From positions 1 through 64,000 of the forward strand of contig JAQWBM010000005.1 in the NCBI GenBank assembly GCA_028706405.1: a stretch of 64,000 nucleotides of DNA, in the 5' to 3' direction. The translations under genes and the position numbers were made by a program. Origin of the DNA: Eubacteriales bacterium (lineage in GTDB: Bacteria; Bacillota; Clostridia; Peptostreptococcales; Anaerovoracaceae). The notes beneath the pieces were generated by a model, which was not told the DNA's origin, ran no database searches, and was given only the letters and a program-made list of their open reading frames with translations. Shown in pieces: positions 33,594-41,651 of this stretch (positions within the stretch are counted from its first letter, which is position 1; each line of letters begins with the position of its first letter).

Positions 33594-34715
33594 TTAATAA
33601 TAAAGATTTGCAAAAATTTCTCTGATATCTACCTCTGTCAGAAATACATAATTATTAGCGAGCAATCTCTGCTGATTTTCTATCGTAGATGTTGTAAATT
33701 CATCGATTTGAATCTCAACCATCCCATATTCTCTCAGAGGCTTCTTTACGATCAGCTTGTTCAGGAATTTTTCCAATTCTCCGTATACGTCTCCGTTCGC
33801 ATCCATTTCAAGAACATCGGCAAATATTTTTGTGGCTTCAATGATTTTACCTTTGGGTTCTTTTTTCACATACATTTTAAATACTTCAGTAAAAAACTGA
33901 TAGTTGGCTTCACCATGAGCCACATGGAATGCTCCGCCGATAGAATATGATAACGCATGAACCGCGGCACAGCCTGCATTTCCAAATGCAATTCCGGCAT
34001 AGTTGGAAGCAAGTATAAAATCCTTGAGATGATTCAATCTCTCATCCTCGCCTTTTGCAACTATTTCCTTGTAGCCGTCCATTATCATTTGAATTGCCTT
34101 TAATGAATACATTTCGGTAAAAGGAGACGCCTTTGGTGATAAAAATGATTCGGCTGCGTGAATCAATGCATCCATAGAGCTTGTTATAAAGAATTTATAA
34201 GGAAGGTCTTTTACCGTTTCAGGAATAAGTACTGCATAATCAGCATATGTTTCTTCAACAGCAATGCCCTTCTTTATTTGTAATGATTTTAATTCTGCAA
34301 TCGCAACGTTCGTTACTTCACTTCCGGTTCCGCAGGTGGTCGGAACAGCTATCAGTTCCTTTATCTTTTTGGGAGTTGCTTTTCCTGTGAACAGGTCAAT
34401 AGATTTTTCAGGTACATCCAAAGCCAGCACTTTGCAGATATCTATTATTGAGCCGCCTCCGAATGCAATGATTCTCTTGAAGTTATATTTCTTCATATCT
34501 CGGACAATCGCGTCGATCACTTCATCGGATGGTTCTCCTTCGCCGTATTTTTTCCGATAAATCACGTTGGTTTCGATTCCAAGAGGCTCGATAAATAGTT
34601 TATACCGCGATTCATTGGTAACGACCAGATCGTCCTTTCCCACCTGGAATTCATCGTGAAATTCTTTAAAGGTTTCAAAATAAAAGATTTTTGGAACTAT
34701 TTTTAATGCTTGCAT
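33594..34715 (-). CDS. 4hbD: 4-Hydroxybutyrate dehydrogenase (iron-containing alcohol dehydrogenase)
   Basis: A 373-residue group III alcohol dehydrogenase. GGGSIIDICKVLAL binds NAD(P), TCGTGSEVTNVA is the TTxGTGSE-type motif, and HAAESFLS, AVHALSYSIGG and HVAHGEANY carry the iron ligands. It converts succinate semialdehyde to 4-hydroxybutyrate. The location next to the CoA-transferase and dehydratase of the pathway supports this substrate over ethanol or butanol. The ATG at 34713-34715 (MQALKIVPK) follows TAGGAGG; the in-frame codon at 34739 has no support. It converges on aroE across the tandem hairpins. Confidence 0.9.
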   Translation of the reverse strand: MQALKIVPKIFYFETFKEFHDEFQVGKDDLVVTNESRYKLFIEPLGIETNVIYRKKYGEGEPSDEVIDAIVRDMKKYNFKRIIAFGGGSIIDICKVLALDVPEKSIDLFTGKATPKKIKELIAVPTTCGTGSEVTNVAIAELKSLQIKKGIAVEETYADYAVLIPETVKDLPYKFFITSSMDALIHAAESFLSPKASPFTEMYSLKAIQMIMDGYKEIVAKGEDERLNHLKDFILASNYAGIAFGNAGCAAVHALSYSIGGAFHVAHGEANYQFFTEVFKMYVKKEPKGKIIEATKIFADVLEMDANGDVYGELEKFLNKLIVKKPLREYGMVEIQIDEFTTSTIENQQRLLANNYVFLTEVDIREIFANLYY

Positions 34716-34769
34716 TTTTATCCTCCTATCACCGGACAACTCTGCCCTTAATGCTCCTTCAAATTCTGA

Positions 34770-36086
34770 TTAATACCTTGCGTTGAATCTTTTCTCAAAT
34801 TCTATTTTCAGTTCTTCTCTGAAATCAGGATGAGCTATTTTGATCAAGCTTCTGGCTCGGTTCTTCAGGGTCTGGCCTTTTAACGGAGCAACTCCATATT
34901 CGGTAACTATATAATCCACATCGTTTCTTGAGGTGGTCACCGCGGCTCCCTGGTCGATATAAGGAGTGATCTTAGAAATAAGCGTTCCGTCTTTTTTCTT
35001 AGTTACCGACGGCATAGCAATGATTGCGATACCCTTGCCGTCAAGTGACATAGATGCGCCTCTGATGAAGTCTACCTGTCCCCCAACACCGCTGAACTGA
35101 GTAATGCCTATGCTGTCAGATACTACTTGACCCATAAAATCTACAGAAATACATGAATTGATACTTATCAACTTTGTATTCTGCGCAACAATCACCGGAT
35201 GGTTTACATAATCAACAGTGCGCATCTCGATCGCTGGATTATGATTTACAAAATCATATAGCCTCTTAGTGCCCATCAGGAAGGTAACTACCATCTTTCC
35301 TTTATTGATTCCTTTTTGAGCATTATTTATAACACCTGCCTCGTACAAGTCAACTACTCCATCAGATATCATTTCCGAATGAATACCAAGATCCTTTTTG
35401 TCCTTTAATGCCTGAAGTACTGCGTCAGGGATGGCGCCTATACCCAATTGCAATGTGGCTCCGTCTTCAATGAGCTCTGCGCAGTTTTTGCCGATTGCAA
35501 GCTCAGTTTCGCCAATATGCGGCAGCGCAATTTCAGGCAATGGACGTGAAGATTCAACGAATTTATCAATTTTGCTCACATGTACAAAGGCATCACCATA
35601 TACTACCGGAACCTGATCATTTACTTCCGCAAGAACTATATCGGCTGATTCAATGGCCTGCATCGTATAATCGCAGGAAACACCCACACAGCAAAACCCG
35701 TGTTCATTCGGCGGAGAAACAGCAAGCATAAAGACATTTAATTTGAATATTCCTTTTCTTATATAAGCCGGTATTTCATGGAAAAATACTGGTGTAAAAT
35801 CACCGTGACCTTCTGCAATGCAACCTCGAACAGATGGACCTGCAAACCAGCTGTTCACCCTAAAATTTTCCTTATATTCAGCTTTGCTGTATTCACCCTT
35901 TCCAAGGGAAACCATGTGGCTTATCTCTACATTTTTATATGTCTTGGCATTGGCAACCATTGCATCTACCAGCACAGCAGGCTCTGCAACGCAATGGGCA
36001 AATGCAATTTTATCACCTGATTTTATACTATTGACCGCTTCTGCTGCCGTACAAAGTCGTTCATTATATAATTGTTTCCAATCCAT
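34770..36086 (-). CDS. abfT: 4-Hydroxybutyrate CoA-transferase
   Basis: Transfers CoA from acetyl-CoA or butyryl-CoA to 4-hydroxybutyrate. The family I CoA-transferase layout is seen, with QLGIGAIPDAVLQAL and the catalytic glutamate in GIHSEMISDG at residue 238 when counted from the ATG at 36084-36086 (MDWKQLYN). That position agrees with the catalytic Glu238 known from the C. aminobutyricum enzyme. GGAGGG precedes that ATG; the TTG five codons earlier overlaps the ribosome-binding site. Length is about 438 residues. It lies between 4hbD and abfD in the same direction, and the order dehydrogenase-transferase-dehydratase fits one pathway operon. Confidence 0.93.
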   Translation of the reverse strand: MDWKQLYNERLCTAAEAVNSIKSGDKIAFAHCVAEPAVLVDAMVANAKTYKNVEISHMVSLGKGEYSKAEYKENFRVNSWFAGPSVRGCIAEGHGDFTPVFFHEIPAYIRKGIFKLNVFMLAVSPPNEHGFCCVGVSCDYTMQAIESADIVLAEVNDQVPVVYGDAFVHVSKIDKFVESSRPLPEIALPHIGETELAIGKNCAELIEDGATLQLGIGAIPDAVLQALKDKKDLGIHSEMISDGVVDLYEAGVINNAQKGINKGKMVVTFLMGTKRLYDFVNHNPAIEMRTVDYVNHPVIVAQNTKLISINSCISVDFMGQVVSDSIGITQFSGVGGQVDFIRGASMSLDGKGIAIIAMPSVTKKKDGTLISKITPYIDQGAAVTTSRNDVDYIVTEYGVAPLKGQTLKNRARSLIKIAHPDFREELKIEFEKRFNARY

Positions 36087-36173
36087 AGCATTTCCCTCCA
36101 ATTATTTACTAAAATCATTTAAGAACCGCCGAAATACCTTCGACGGTTCTTTAAATATTCATGCAAACAATAG

Positions 36174-37652
36174 TTATTCTTTGATTCCGGCTATTTCCTT
36201 AGCAAGCTCTTTCTTGTGATTGAGATTTCCCTGACGCGCTATCATTATTCTTTGTGCCTGCGGGGATCCTGCACCATGCATAGATTCCGTCCTGTAACCT
36301 ACTGCAGATGCTCCAAGACAAATATTTTCCAAGAAGCGCAATATACGCATTCTGTTTTCTGTGGTAACTCCCGGAGCACCGGTAAAAAACTTATTGCACC
36401 ATTCGCCTATAGACTTCCCTGTCTGCCCAACTTTTAAATCCGATTTAAAATCCTTTTCTGACGGCATGGTAACCATCAGACCTCCGGCAATATCTTCCGC
36501 AAGTCTTACGATTTCATATGGAAATCTTGTAACATTTTGCTTGCATACATTGGCAAGGAGTAAATCGATTTGATATATCCCTGATTCTGTTGGGTATCCT
36601 TCAGCAGAGCATGCAATACCACAGCAATATAATGTTTCATTCAGATGTGTCATTTCGATAAGCTTATCCTTAATGTGGGAAGCTTTCTGTGCTCCGTTGT
36701 AATCGGCTGCAAGAGCTGCCGCGCCTATTATAACGTCACCTACTCCTACCTTGCATCCGCCGTAGGACTGTCTGTGATATCCGGCAAATCTTTCTACAAG
36801 CATGCTTGCAAAGTCATATTCTTCACACATGAAGACCCTTTCATTTGGAATGAAAACATCATCAAACACAACTAATGCTTCCTGTCCTCCAAACTTCCTG
36901 TTTCCAAGATCTACATCCGCATTCTCTTCCATTTTTCTGGTGTCACAGGACTGTCGTCCGTAAACCATGAAGATGCCTGGCACATCAGACTGGATCGCAA
37001 AGGATACCGCATATGCCTTATCTGTTTCTTTTAAGGCTATAGTTGGCATGATTAAATGCTCATGAGAATTAATTGAGCCGGTCTGATGACATTTTGCCCC
37101 TCTGACTACAATTCCGTCAGGTCTTTTTTCAACGATACGAAGGAACAGGTCAGGGTCAGCCTGCTGGCTTGGATCTAAACTCCTGTCACCCTTTGGATCA
37201 GTCATAGCACCATCTACAACCAGATCTTCATCCTGAATATATATAAGATATTTTTTAAAACGTTCATGGTATTCTGTGCCATATTTCTTATCCATTTCAT
37301 AAGTCGTAGAAAATACTGCATTGAACGCATCCATTCCTACACATCTCTGGAAGCAGGATGCCGTCTTTTGACCAAGCAGCCTCTGCATCTTAACTTTTTT
37401 TATCAGATCTTCAGTGTTCTGATGAAGGTGCGAAAATCTGTTTACTGTTTTACCCGTAAGATTGGACTTGGCTGTCATCAAGTCAGCATACATAGGATCA
37501 TGCGCCAATTCGTATGTCATAGCTAAGCAGTTAATTGAGGGTCTGATCATTGGATGATCCACCCAGTTTTTTACTTCCTCACCGAACAAGTACACTTTTG
37601 TATTAAGCTTTCTTAAGCTCTCTATATATTGAGCTCCGTTCATTAATGTCAT
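36174..37652 (-). CDS. abfD: 4-Hydroxybutyryl-CoA dehydratase
   Basis: A FAD and [4Fe-4S] enzyme that converts 4-hydroxybutyryl-CoA to crotonyl-CoA through a ketyl radical intermediate. The sequence is very close to the C. aminobutyricum enzyme as I remember it. It includes SCFQRCVGMD (ligands Cys100 and Cys104 here), the YHRQSYGGC segment (His293, Cys300), and the ending ASAVGYRTESMHGAGSPQAQ. Length is 492 residues. The start ATG at 37650-37652 follows AAGGAG. Two 15-bp tandem units lie about 30-55 bases upstream. It heads the abfD-abfT-4hbD run. Confidence 0.96.
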   Translation of the reverse strand: MTLMNGAQYIESLRKLNTKVYLFGEEVKNWVDHPMIRPSINCLAMTYELAHDPMYADLMTAKSNLTGKTVNRFSHLHQNTEDLIKKVKMQRLLGQKTASCFQRCVGMDAFNAVFSTTYEMDKKYGTEYHERFKKYLIYIQDEDLVVDGAMTDPKGDRSLDPSQQADPDLFLRIVEKRPDGIVVRGAKCHQTGSINSHEHLIMPTIALKETDKAYAVSFAIQSDVPGIFMVYGRQSCDTRKMEENADVDLGNRKFGGQEALVVFDDVFIPNERVFMCEEYDFASMLVERFAGYHRQSYGGCKVGVGDVIIGAAALAADYNGAQKASHIKDKLIEMTHLNETLYCCGIACSAEGYPTESGIYQIDLLLANVCKQNVTRFPYEIVRLAEDIAGGLMVTMPSEKDFKSDLKVGQTGKSIGEWCNKFFTGAPGVTTENRMRILRFLENICLGASAVGYRTESMHGAGSPQAQRIMIARQGNLNHKKELAKEIAGIKE

Positions 37653-37680
37653 GATTAAATCACTCCTTACACATTACTTC

Positions 37681-37710
37681 ATTACTGATTACCGAATTAC
37701 TGATTAATGA
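37681..37710. repeat. Two 15-bp tandem units upstream of abfD
   Basis: ATTACTGATTA occurs at 37681-37691 and 37696-37706, as two adjacent 15-base units (37681-37695 and 37696-37710). A truncated third unit seems to precede and follow. The region lies in the abfD leader or promoter and may bind a regulator or be replication slippage. Confidence 0.55.
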
Positions 37711-37777
37711 ATTATTGACATATCTTTGGATGAAATAATTGTTATTCCTTAACCATGTTGTCTGGAGGAAAATGAAC

Positions 37778-38056
37778 CTATTTTTCTTTTTTTAGAATCT
37801 CTCTAGCCATATCCAAAAGATCTTCACCGACACTTAAATCCAAAACAACGTCTTTCACTTCTGGGATCTCTTGAATTACCATATCTTTTACAACGTCTTC
37901 AATGGTAAATTGGGCTGAAGGACAGGTACTGCATCCACCTGTCATTTTCACATATGCAATTCCATCTTTAAATGCAGTCAATTTGATTCCGCCAAAATGA
38001 GATGCCAACACAGGGTCCACTTTCTCACTTAATACTTTAATTATTTTATCATTCAT
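37778..38056 (-). CDS. NifU C-terminal-like Fe-S scaffold protein
   Basis: A 92-residue single NifU C-terminal domain with the Cys motif GGCSTCPSAQFTIED, in which the CxxC pair binds a transient Fe-S cluster. It probably carries Fe-S units to apoproteins. The start at ATG 38054-38056 (MNDKIIK) has GGGGGG six bases upstream; the ATG at 38062 would touch it. It lies directly upstream of abfD in the same orientation, and AbfD needs a [4Fe-4S] cluster, so a link in cluster assembly is plausible but unproven. A divergent gap separates it from metY. Confidence 0.88.
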   Translation of the reverse strand: MNDKIIKVLSEKVDPVLASHFGGIKLTAFKDGIAYVKMTGGCSTCPSAQFTIEDVVKDMVIQEIPEVKDVVLDLSVGEDLLDMAREILKKEK

Positions 38057-38175
38057 CGACATCCCCCCTATTAAAAGTCTAATGTTGTATATTTCATGCT
38101 CTATATATAGTATAATAAATGGTTTCTCTAATAGCAAGAGGTATTTAAATGATTTATTTAGACGATAATACTTAA

Positions 38176-38290
38176 GGTTACTGTTTTACAGCCTTTTTGC
38201 CGGGTATAGGGGTATTGCCGCCTCGGATGTGACAATACCCCCTTACGCCTTACACTCCTGCACATTCAGAGAATTATTAGAATTCTAATA
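38176..38290. promoter_or_regulatory. metY upstream region with palindromes
   Basis: GGTTACTGTTTTACAGCC at 38176-38193 resembles the repeat family ends at 29175 and 53848. A hairpin at about 38203-38250 pairs GGGTATTG-type sequence with CAATACCCCC. The 16-bp perfect palindrome TATTAGAATTCTAATA (38275-38290) is about 57 bases before the metY start and is a likely operator. No S-box riboswitch hallmark was seen. Confidence 0.5.
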
Positions 38291-38346
38291 TTAACTAAGC
38301 TAAATTTGTGATAAAATAATCTAATATAATTCCAGGAGGATCCAAT

Positions 38347-39627
38347 ATGACAAAATATAGAATGAATACTAATTGTGTTCAAGGAACTTACAATCCAAAA
38401 TCAGGTGAACCGAGGGTATTGCCCATTGTTCAAAGTACAACCTTTTCTTATGATGATCCCGATTATGTAGCGGATCTCTTTGATTTGAAGGCGGATGGCT
38501 CTTTCTATACAAGGCTTGGAAATCCAACATCTGAAGCTTTTGAAGGGAAAATGAATCTTTTAGAAGGCGGAGTTGGGGCTTTAGCGGTTTCCTCAGGTCA
38601 AAGCGCCTGTATGTTTTCTATTCTCAATATCTGCCAGGCAGGCGATCATGTGATAGCTTCTTCCAGTATTTACGGAGGCACGTTTAATTTATTCGACGTC
38701 TCTCTGCGCAAGCTGGGCATTGATTTTACCTTTGTAGATCCTGATGCAGACAAGGAAACTATCCTCGCCTGTGCCAGACCTAATACAAAGGTTCTTTTCG
38801 GTGAAACAATTGCTAATCCCGGTATGAATATTCTTGATTTCGATAAATTTTCTTCCATAGCAAAGCAGCTTGATGTCCCTTTTATTGTGGACAATACCCT
38901 TGCAACTCCTTATCTATGCCGTCCTTTTGAACATGGCGCTGATATCATTGTTCATTCAACAACAAAATATACCGACGGTCATGCCACAAGCTTGGGCGGA
39001 ATCCTGATCGACGGCGGCAGCTTTAATTGGAATAACGGGAAATTCCCCGGTCTGACGGAACCCGATCCGAGCTATCATGGGCTGGAATATGTAAAAATTT
39101 TTGGTGCATCCGCCTATATCGTGAAAGCCCGAACCCATCTTCTGCGAGACTATGGCTGTGCTCCAAGCCCTTTTAACGCCTTTATGTTTCATCTTGGTCT
39201 GGAGACCCTTCATTTAAGAATGGAACGTCACAGCGAAAACGCTTTAAAATTAGCTGAATTCCTCCAAATGCACCCTTGTGTGAATTGGGTGAAATATCCC
39301 GGATTAAAAAGCGATCCCTATTATGAATTAGCTAAAAAATATATGCCTAAAGGTGTAAGCGGTATTCTGTGCTTTGGAATTAAGGGAGGTTCAAGTGCCG
39401 GAAAAGAATTGATAAAATATCTGGATCTTGTGCATATGGTGGTTCATCTCGGCGATCTTCGTACAAGCATTCTGCATCCGGCCAGCACGACACACAGGCA
39501 GCTTTCCGAGCAGCAGCAGATTGAATCAGGAGTTTTGCCTGAAATGATACGGGTTTCAGTAGGGATAGAGGATATTGACGATATTATTGAAGACTTTGAC
39601 AAAGCATTGCGTGCTGTCGCGAAATAG
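38347..39627 (+). CDS. metY: O-acetylhomoserine aminocarboxypropyltransferase (sulfhydrylase)
   Basis: A PLP enzyme of 426 residues that makes homocysteine from O-acetylhomoserine and sulfide (or methionine with methanethiol). The Cys/Met metabolism family is shown by TRLGNPTSEAFEGKM, the internal aldimine region HSTTKYTDGHATSLGG (PLP Lys), and the C-terminal LRTSILHPASTTHRQLSE. CAGGAGG lies just before the ATG at 38347. It runs with thiN, whose start is 11 bases after its stop. An operator-like palindrome upstream suggests repression. Confidence 0.94.
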   Translation: MTKYRMNTNCVQGTYNPKSGEPRVLPIVQSTTFSYDDPDYVADLFDLKADGSFYTRLGNPTSEAFEGKMNLLEGGVGALAVSSGQSACMFSILNICQAGDHVIASSSIYGGTFNLFDVSLRKLGIDFTFVDPDADKETILACARPNTKVLFGETIANPGMNILDFDKFSSIAKQLDVPFIVDNTLATPYLCRPFEHGADIIVHSTTKYTDGHATSLGGILIDGGSFNWNNGKFPGLTEPDPSYHGLEYVKIFGASAYIVKARTHLLRDYGCAPSPFNAFMFHLGLETLHLRMERHSENALKLAEFLQMHPCVNWVKYPGLKSDPYYELAKKYMPKGVSGILCFGIKGGSSAGKELIKYLDLVHMVVHLGDLRTSILHPASTTHRQLSEQQQIESGVLPEMIRVSVGIEDIDDIIEDFDKALRAVAK

Positions 39628-39638
39628 AGGTGAGTTCG

Positions 39639-40280
39639 GTGAGTAGATGTATAATAATCACCTCCTGTCAATCCGCACGGCTAAGGGAATTCTTTGATTT
39701 TTGTGATGATGATTTTATCATCTGTGCGGACGGAGGCTATTCACATGCATGCACAGAAGAAATCCGAGCTGATGTCTTGATTGGTGATTTCGATTCATTG
39801 AACTATGATGACTTAGAGAATTCCAGTTCAGGCAATGGATGCCGCGTCTTCCGTCAAGAGATTGAAAAGGACTACACTGATACAATGATATGTTTGATGT
39901 ACGGGATCAAACAAGGATTTAATGAATTTTATATTCTCGGGGGACTTGGCGGCAGGCTGGATCACACAGTCGCAAACCTGCAGGTCATGTCCCATGCTAT
40001 AGATAATGGCAAGTCGATTTGGATTCTTGACGGGAGAAACCGCACAACTCTGCGAAATCCCGGAAGCATAACAATCCAAAGATTAGATGGGTATAAGCTA
40101 TCTCTTTTATCATATAGTGAAGTATGTGATGGTATCACCATTACGGGGGTCAAATACCCATTGACCAATCGAAAGCTGAATCACAGCTGCACATTAGGGA
40201 TCAGCAATGAATTCATAGATGCCAAAGCTAAAATCAGCCATAAATCAGGAAAGCTGCTTATCATTCTATCACAAGATTGA
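39639..40280 (+). CDS. thiN: Thiamine diphosphokinase
   Basis: Transfers pyrophosphate from ATP to thiamine to make thiamine diphosphate. The family marks are ICADGGYSHA, LIGDFDS, EKDYTDTMICL and GGLGGRLDHTVANLQVM. The GTG at 39639-39641 (encoding MSRCIIITS) is preferred since AGAGG lies eight bases before it; the GTG at 39630 overlaps the ribosome-binding site. The length is about 213 residues. Acetolactate synthase in this window needs its product, but no operon link exists. It follows metY closely. Confidence 0.92.
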   Translation: MSRCIIITSCQSARLREFFDFCDDDFIICADGGYSHACTEEIRADVLIGDFDSLNYDDLENSSSGNGCRVFRQEIEKDYTDTMICLMYGIKQGFNEFYILGGLGGRLDHTVANLQVMSHAIDNGKSIWILDGRNRTTLRNPGSITIQRLDGYKLSLLSYSEVCDGITITGVKYPLTNRKLNHSCTLGISNEFIDAKAKISHKSGKLLIILSQD

Positions 40281-40329
40281 CCTTTTCCAATTGATGAAAT
40301 AACCTGATATTCTAGATTTTGTGGAGCAA

Positions 40330-40358
40330 TTGACAATAACAATCCGCGGTGCTAAGAT
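40330..40358 (+). promoter_or_regulatory. Vegetative promoter for the crotonase gene
   Basis: A perfect TTGACA (40330-40335) and TAAGAT (40353-40358) have 17-base spacing. This is one of the best promoter matches in the window and lies about 80 bases before the crotonase ATG, suggesting the gene was strongly expressed before its stop codon arose. Confidence 0.75.
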
Positions 40359-40440
40359 GAATGAATGAAATTCGGATATCTTTGTCTCGTTATAATTTCA
40401 AAAGACCAAAACTATAATATTTTGAAAGGAAGTAGTGATT

Positions 40441-41217
40441 ATGTATCAGAATTAACTTTATGAAATTGAGGACGGAATTGCTTACATAACTGTAAACAGA
40501 CCAAAATCCCTTAACGCTCTGAGCAATGAAGTTCTGGACGATCTACATGCTGCTTTTACCGCTGCTGACAATGACCCTGAAGTGAAAAGTGTAATTTTAA
40601 CCGGAGAAGGCAAAGCCTTTGTAGCCGGTGCGGATATCGCTGAGATGGTTAATCTCTCAACTCTTGAAGGCAGAGCGATGATGATCAAGGGACAGAATGT
40701 GATGAATCAAATTGAAGCCCTTGATAAACCAGTTATAGCAGCGGTCAACGGTTATGCTCTCGGTGGAGGATGTGAACTCGCTATGGCTTGTGATATAAGA
40801 GTTGCATCGGAAAACGCAAAATTCGGGCAGCCCGAAGTCAACTTGGGGATCATCCCCGGATTTGGAGGCACACAGAGACTTCCGCGGCTTGTAGGGAAAG
40901 GCATGGGTAAGTATTTGATTATGACCGCGGAAATGATCGATGCTCATGAAGCATACAGAATCGGTCTGGTTGAAAAAGTTGTTGCCGCCGAAGAGTTAAT
41001 GGGAACAACTGAAAAAGTTGCCAAGACGATAATGGCGAAAGCGCCTATTGCAATCCGGGCAGCTAAATTATCAATAAATAACGGTATCAATCTTGATATA
41101 AAGACTGGCATAGCATATGAGGGAGAAGCCTTGGTTGCTCCCTACAGTTCTGAGGACAGAAGGGAAGGCATGATGGCGTTCCTCGAAAAAAGACCTGCTA
41201 AATTTAAGAATAAATAG
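40441..41217 (+). pseudogene. crt: Enoyl-CoA hydratase/crotonase (crt) with a stop at codon 5
   Basis: An enoyl-CoA hydratase family gene of family-typical length (258 codons from ATG 40441, behind GAAAGGAAG). Codons 1-4 read MYQN, codon 5 is TAA (40453-40455), and the frame then continues as LYEIEDGIAYITVNRPKSL and the rest of a normal crotonase: GAGDADIAEM-type AFVAGADIAEM, GYALGGGCELAMACDIR, FGQPEVNLGIIPGFGGTQR. All catalytic segments are intact. An in-frame restart exists only at the ATG at 40624 region or rarer codons, so a full enzyme would need readthrough or a non-ATG start. It would convert crotonyl-CoA to 3-hydroxybutyryl-CoA. A sequencing error is possible. Confidence 0.85.
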
Positions 41218-41285
41218 TCGATTACAGAATTTCCGGCAACAAAAAAGTGGCTGGCGCCACGTTGAGTATGTCCCGTAAAAACCGT

Positions 41286-41333
41286 AAGAAAAGAGAGGCT
41301 TAGCGCCAATTGATGCCAAGCCTCTCTTTTCTT
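41286..41333 (+). terminator. Terminator after the crotonase gene
   Basis: A perfect 16-bp inverted repeat, AAGAAAAGAGAGGCTT (41286-41301) and its complement (41318-41333), with an inner GGC/GCC extension, closes the crotonase unit. It ends in a T-rich stretch and can act in either direction. Confidence 0.8.
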
Positions 41334-41348
41334 CTCTTCTCTAAGAAA

Positions 41349-41617
41349 TTATTTTAAGCCCATAGGTTCATCACGAAAATATTTTGCTGTCCATGATCTT
41401 TGGTACCCCATCCACCTTTGGCTTGAAGTCCATCAGGTCCAGCACCTGTGTTTGAAGATCGATACCGTGCGCTATTTCTGTTAAACAGACTCCATCGTTC
41501 CGAAGTTCAAATACGGCTCTTTCTGTGATGTACATGACTGGCTGTCCAATTTTGGCAGCATATTCACCGCTGAAGGTTATTTATTCCACTGCATCTATAA
41601 ATTTCTTTTTATTAATC
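41349..41617 (-). pseudogene. C-terminal remnant of an acyl-CoA:acetate CoA-transferase
   Basis: Reading the minus strand, the text VMYITERAVFELRNDG, CLTEIAHGIDLQTQVLDLMD and FKPKVDG match the end of a propionate/acetate CoA-transferase (Pct, family I fused type). The frame is broken: a TAA at 41581-41583 falls where a Gln is expected (VEQITFSG), and a one-base insertion near 41374-41382 moves the last residues (IFRDEPMGLK) to another frame. Only about 85 codons remain, with nothing of the N-terminal 400 residues. It lies between the crotonase terminator and the broken GGDEF-EAL gene. Confidence 0.8.
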
Positions 41618-41651
41618 ATGATAATAAATGTATCACTCAGTTTTATGTTTG

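Noticed and set aside
37681-37710. CRISPR-like repeat at the abfD leader.
   Set aside because: Only two 15-base units with no spacers of regular size.
38138-38346. SAM (S-box) riboswitch upstream of metY.
   Set aside because: The expected S-box core was not recognised; only short hairpins and a palindrome are visible.
40441-40460. Stop-codon recoding as an explanation for the crotonase TAA.
   Set aside because: Other genes in the window end normally at TAA, TAG and TGA, and no SECIS-like or suppressor sign was seen. A point mutation or sequencing error is simpler.
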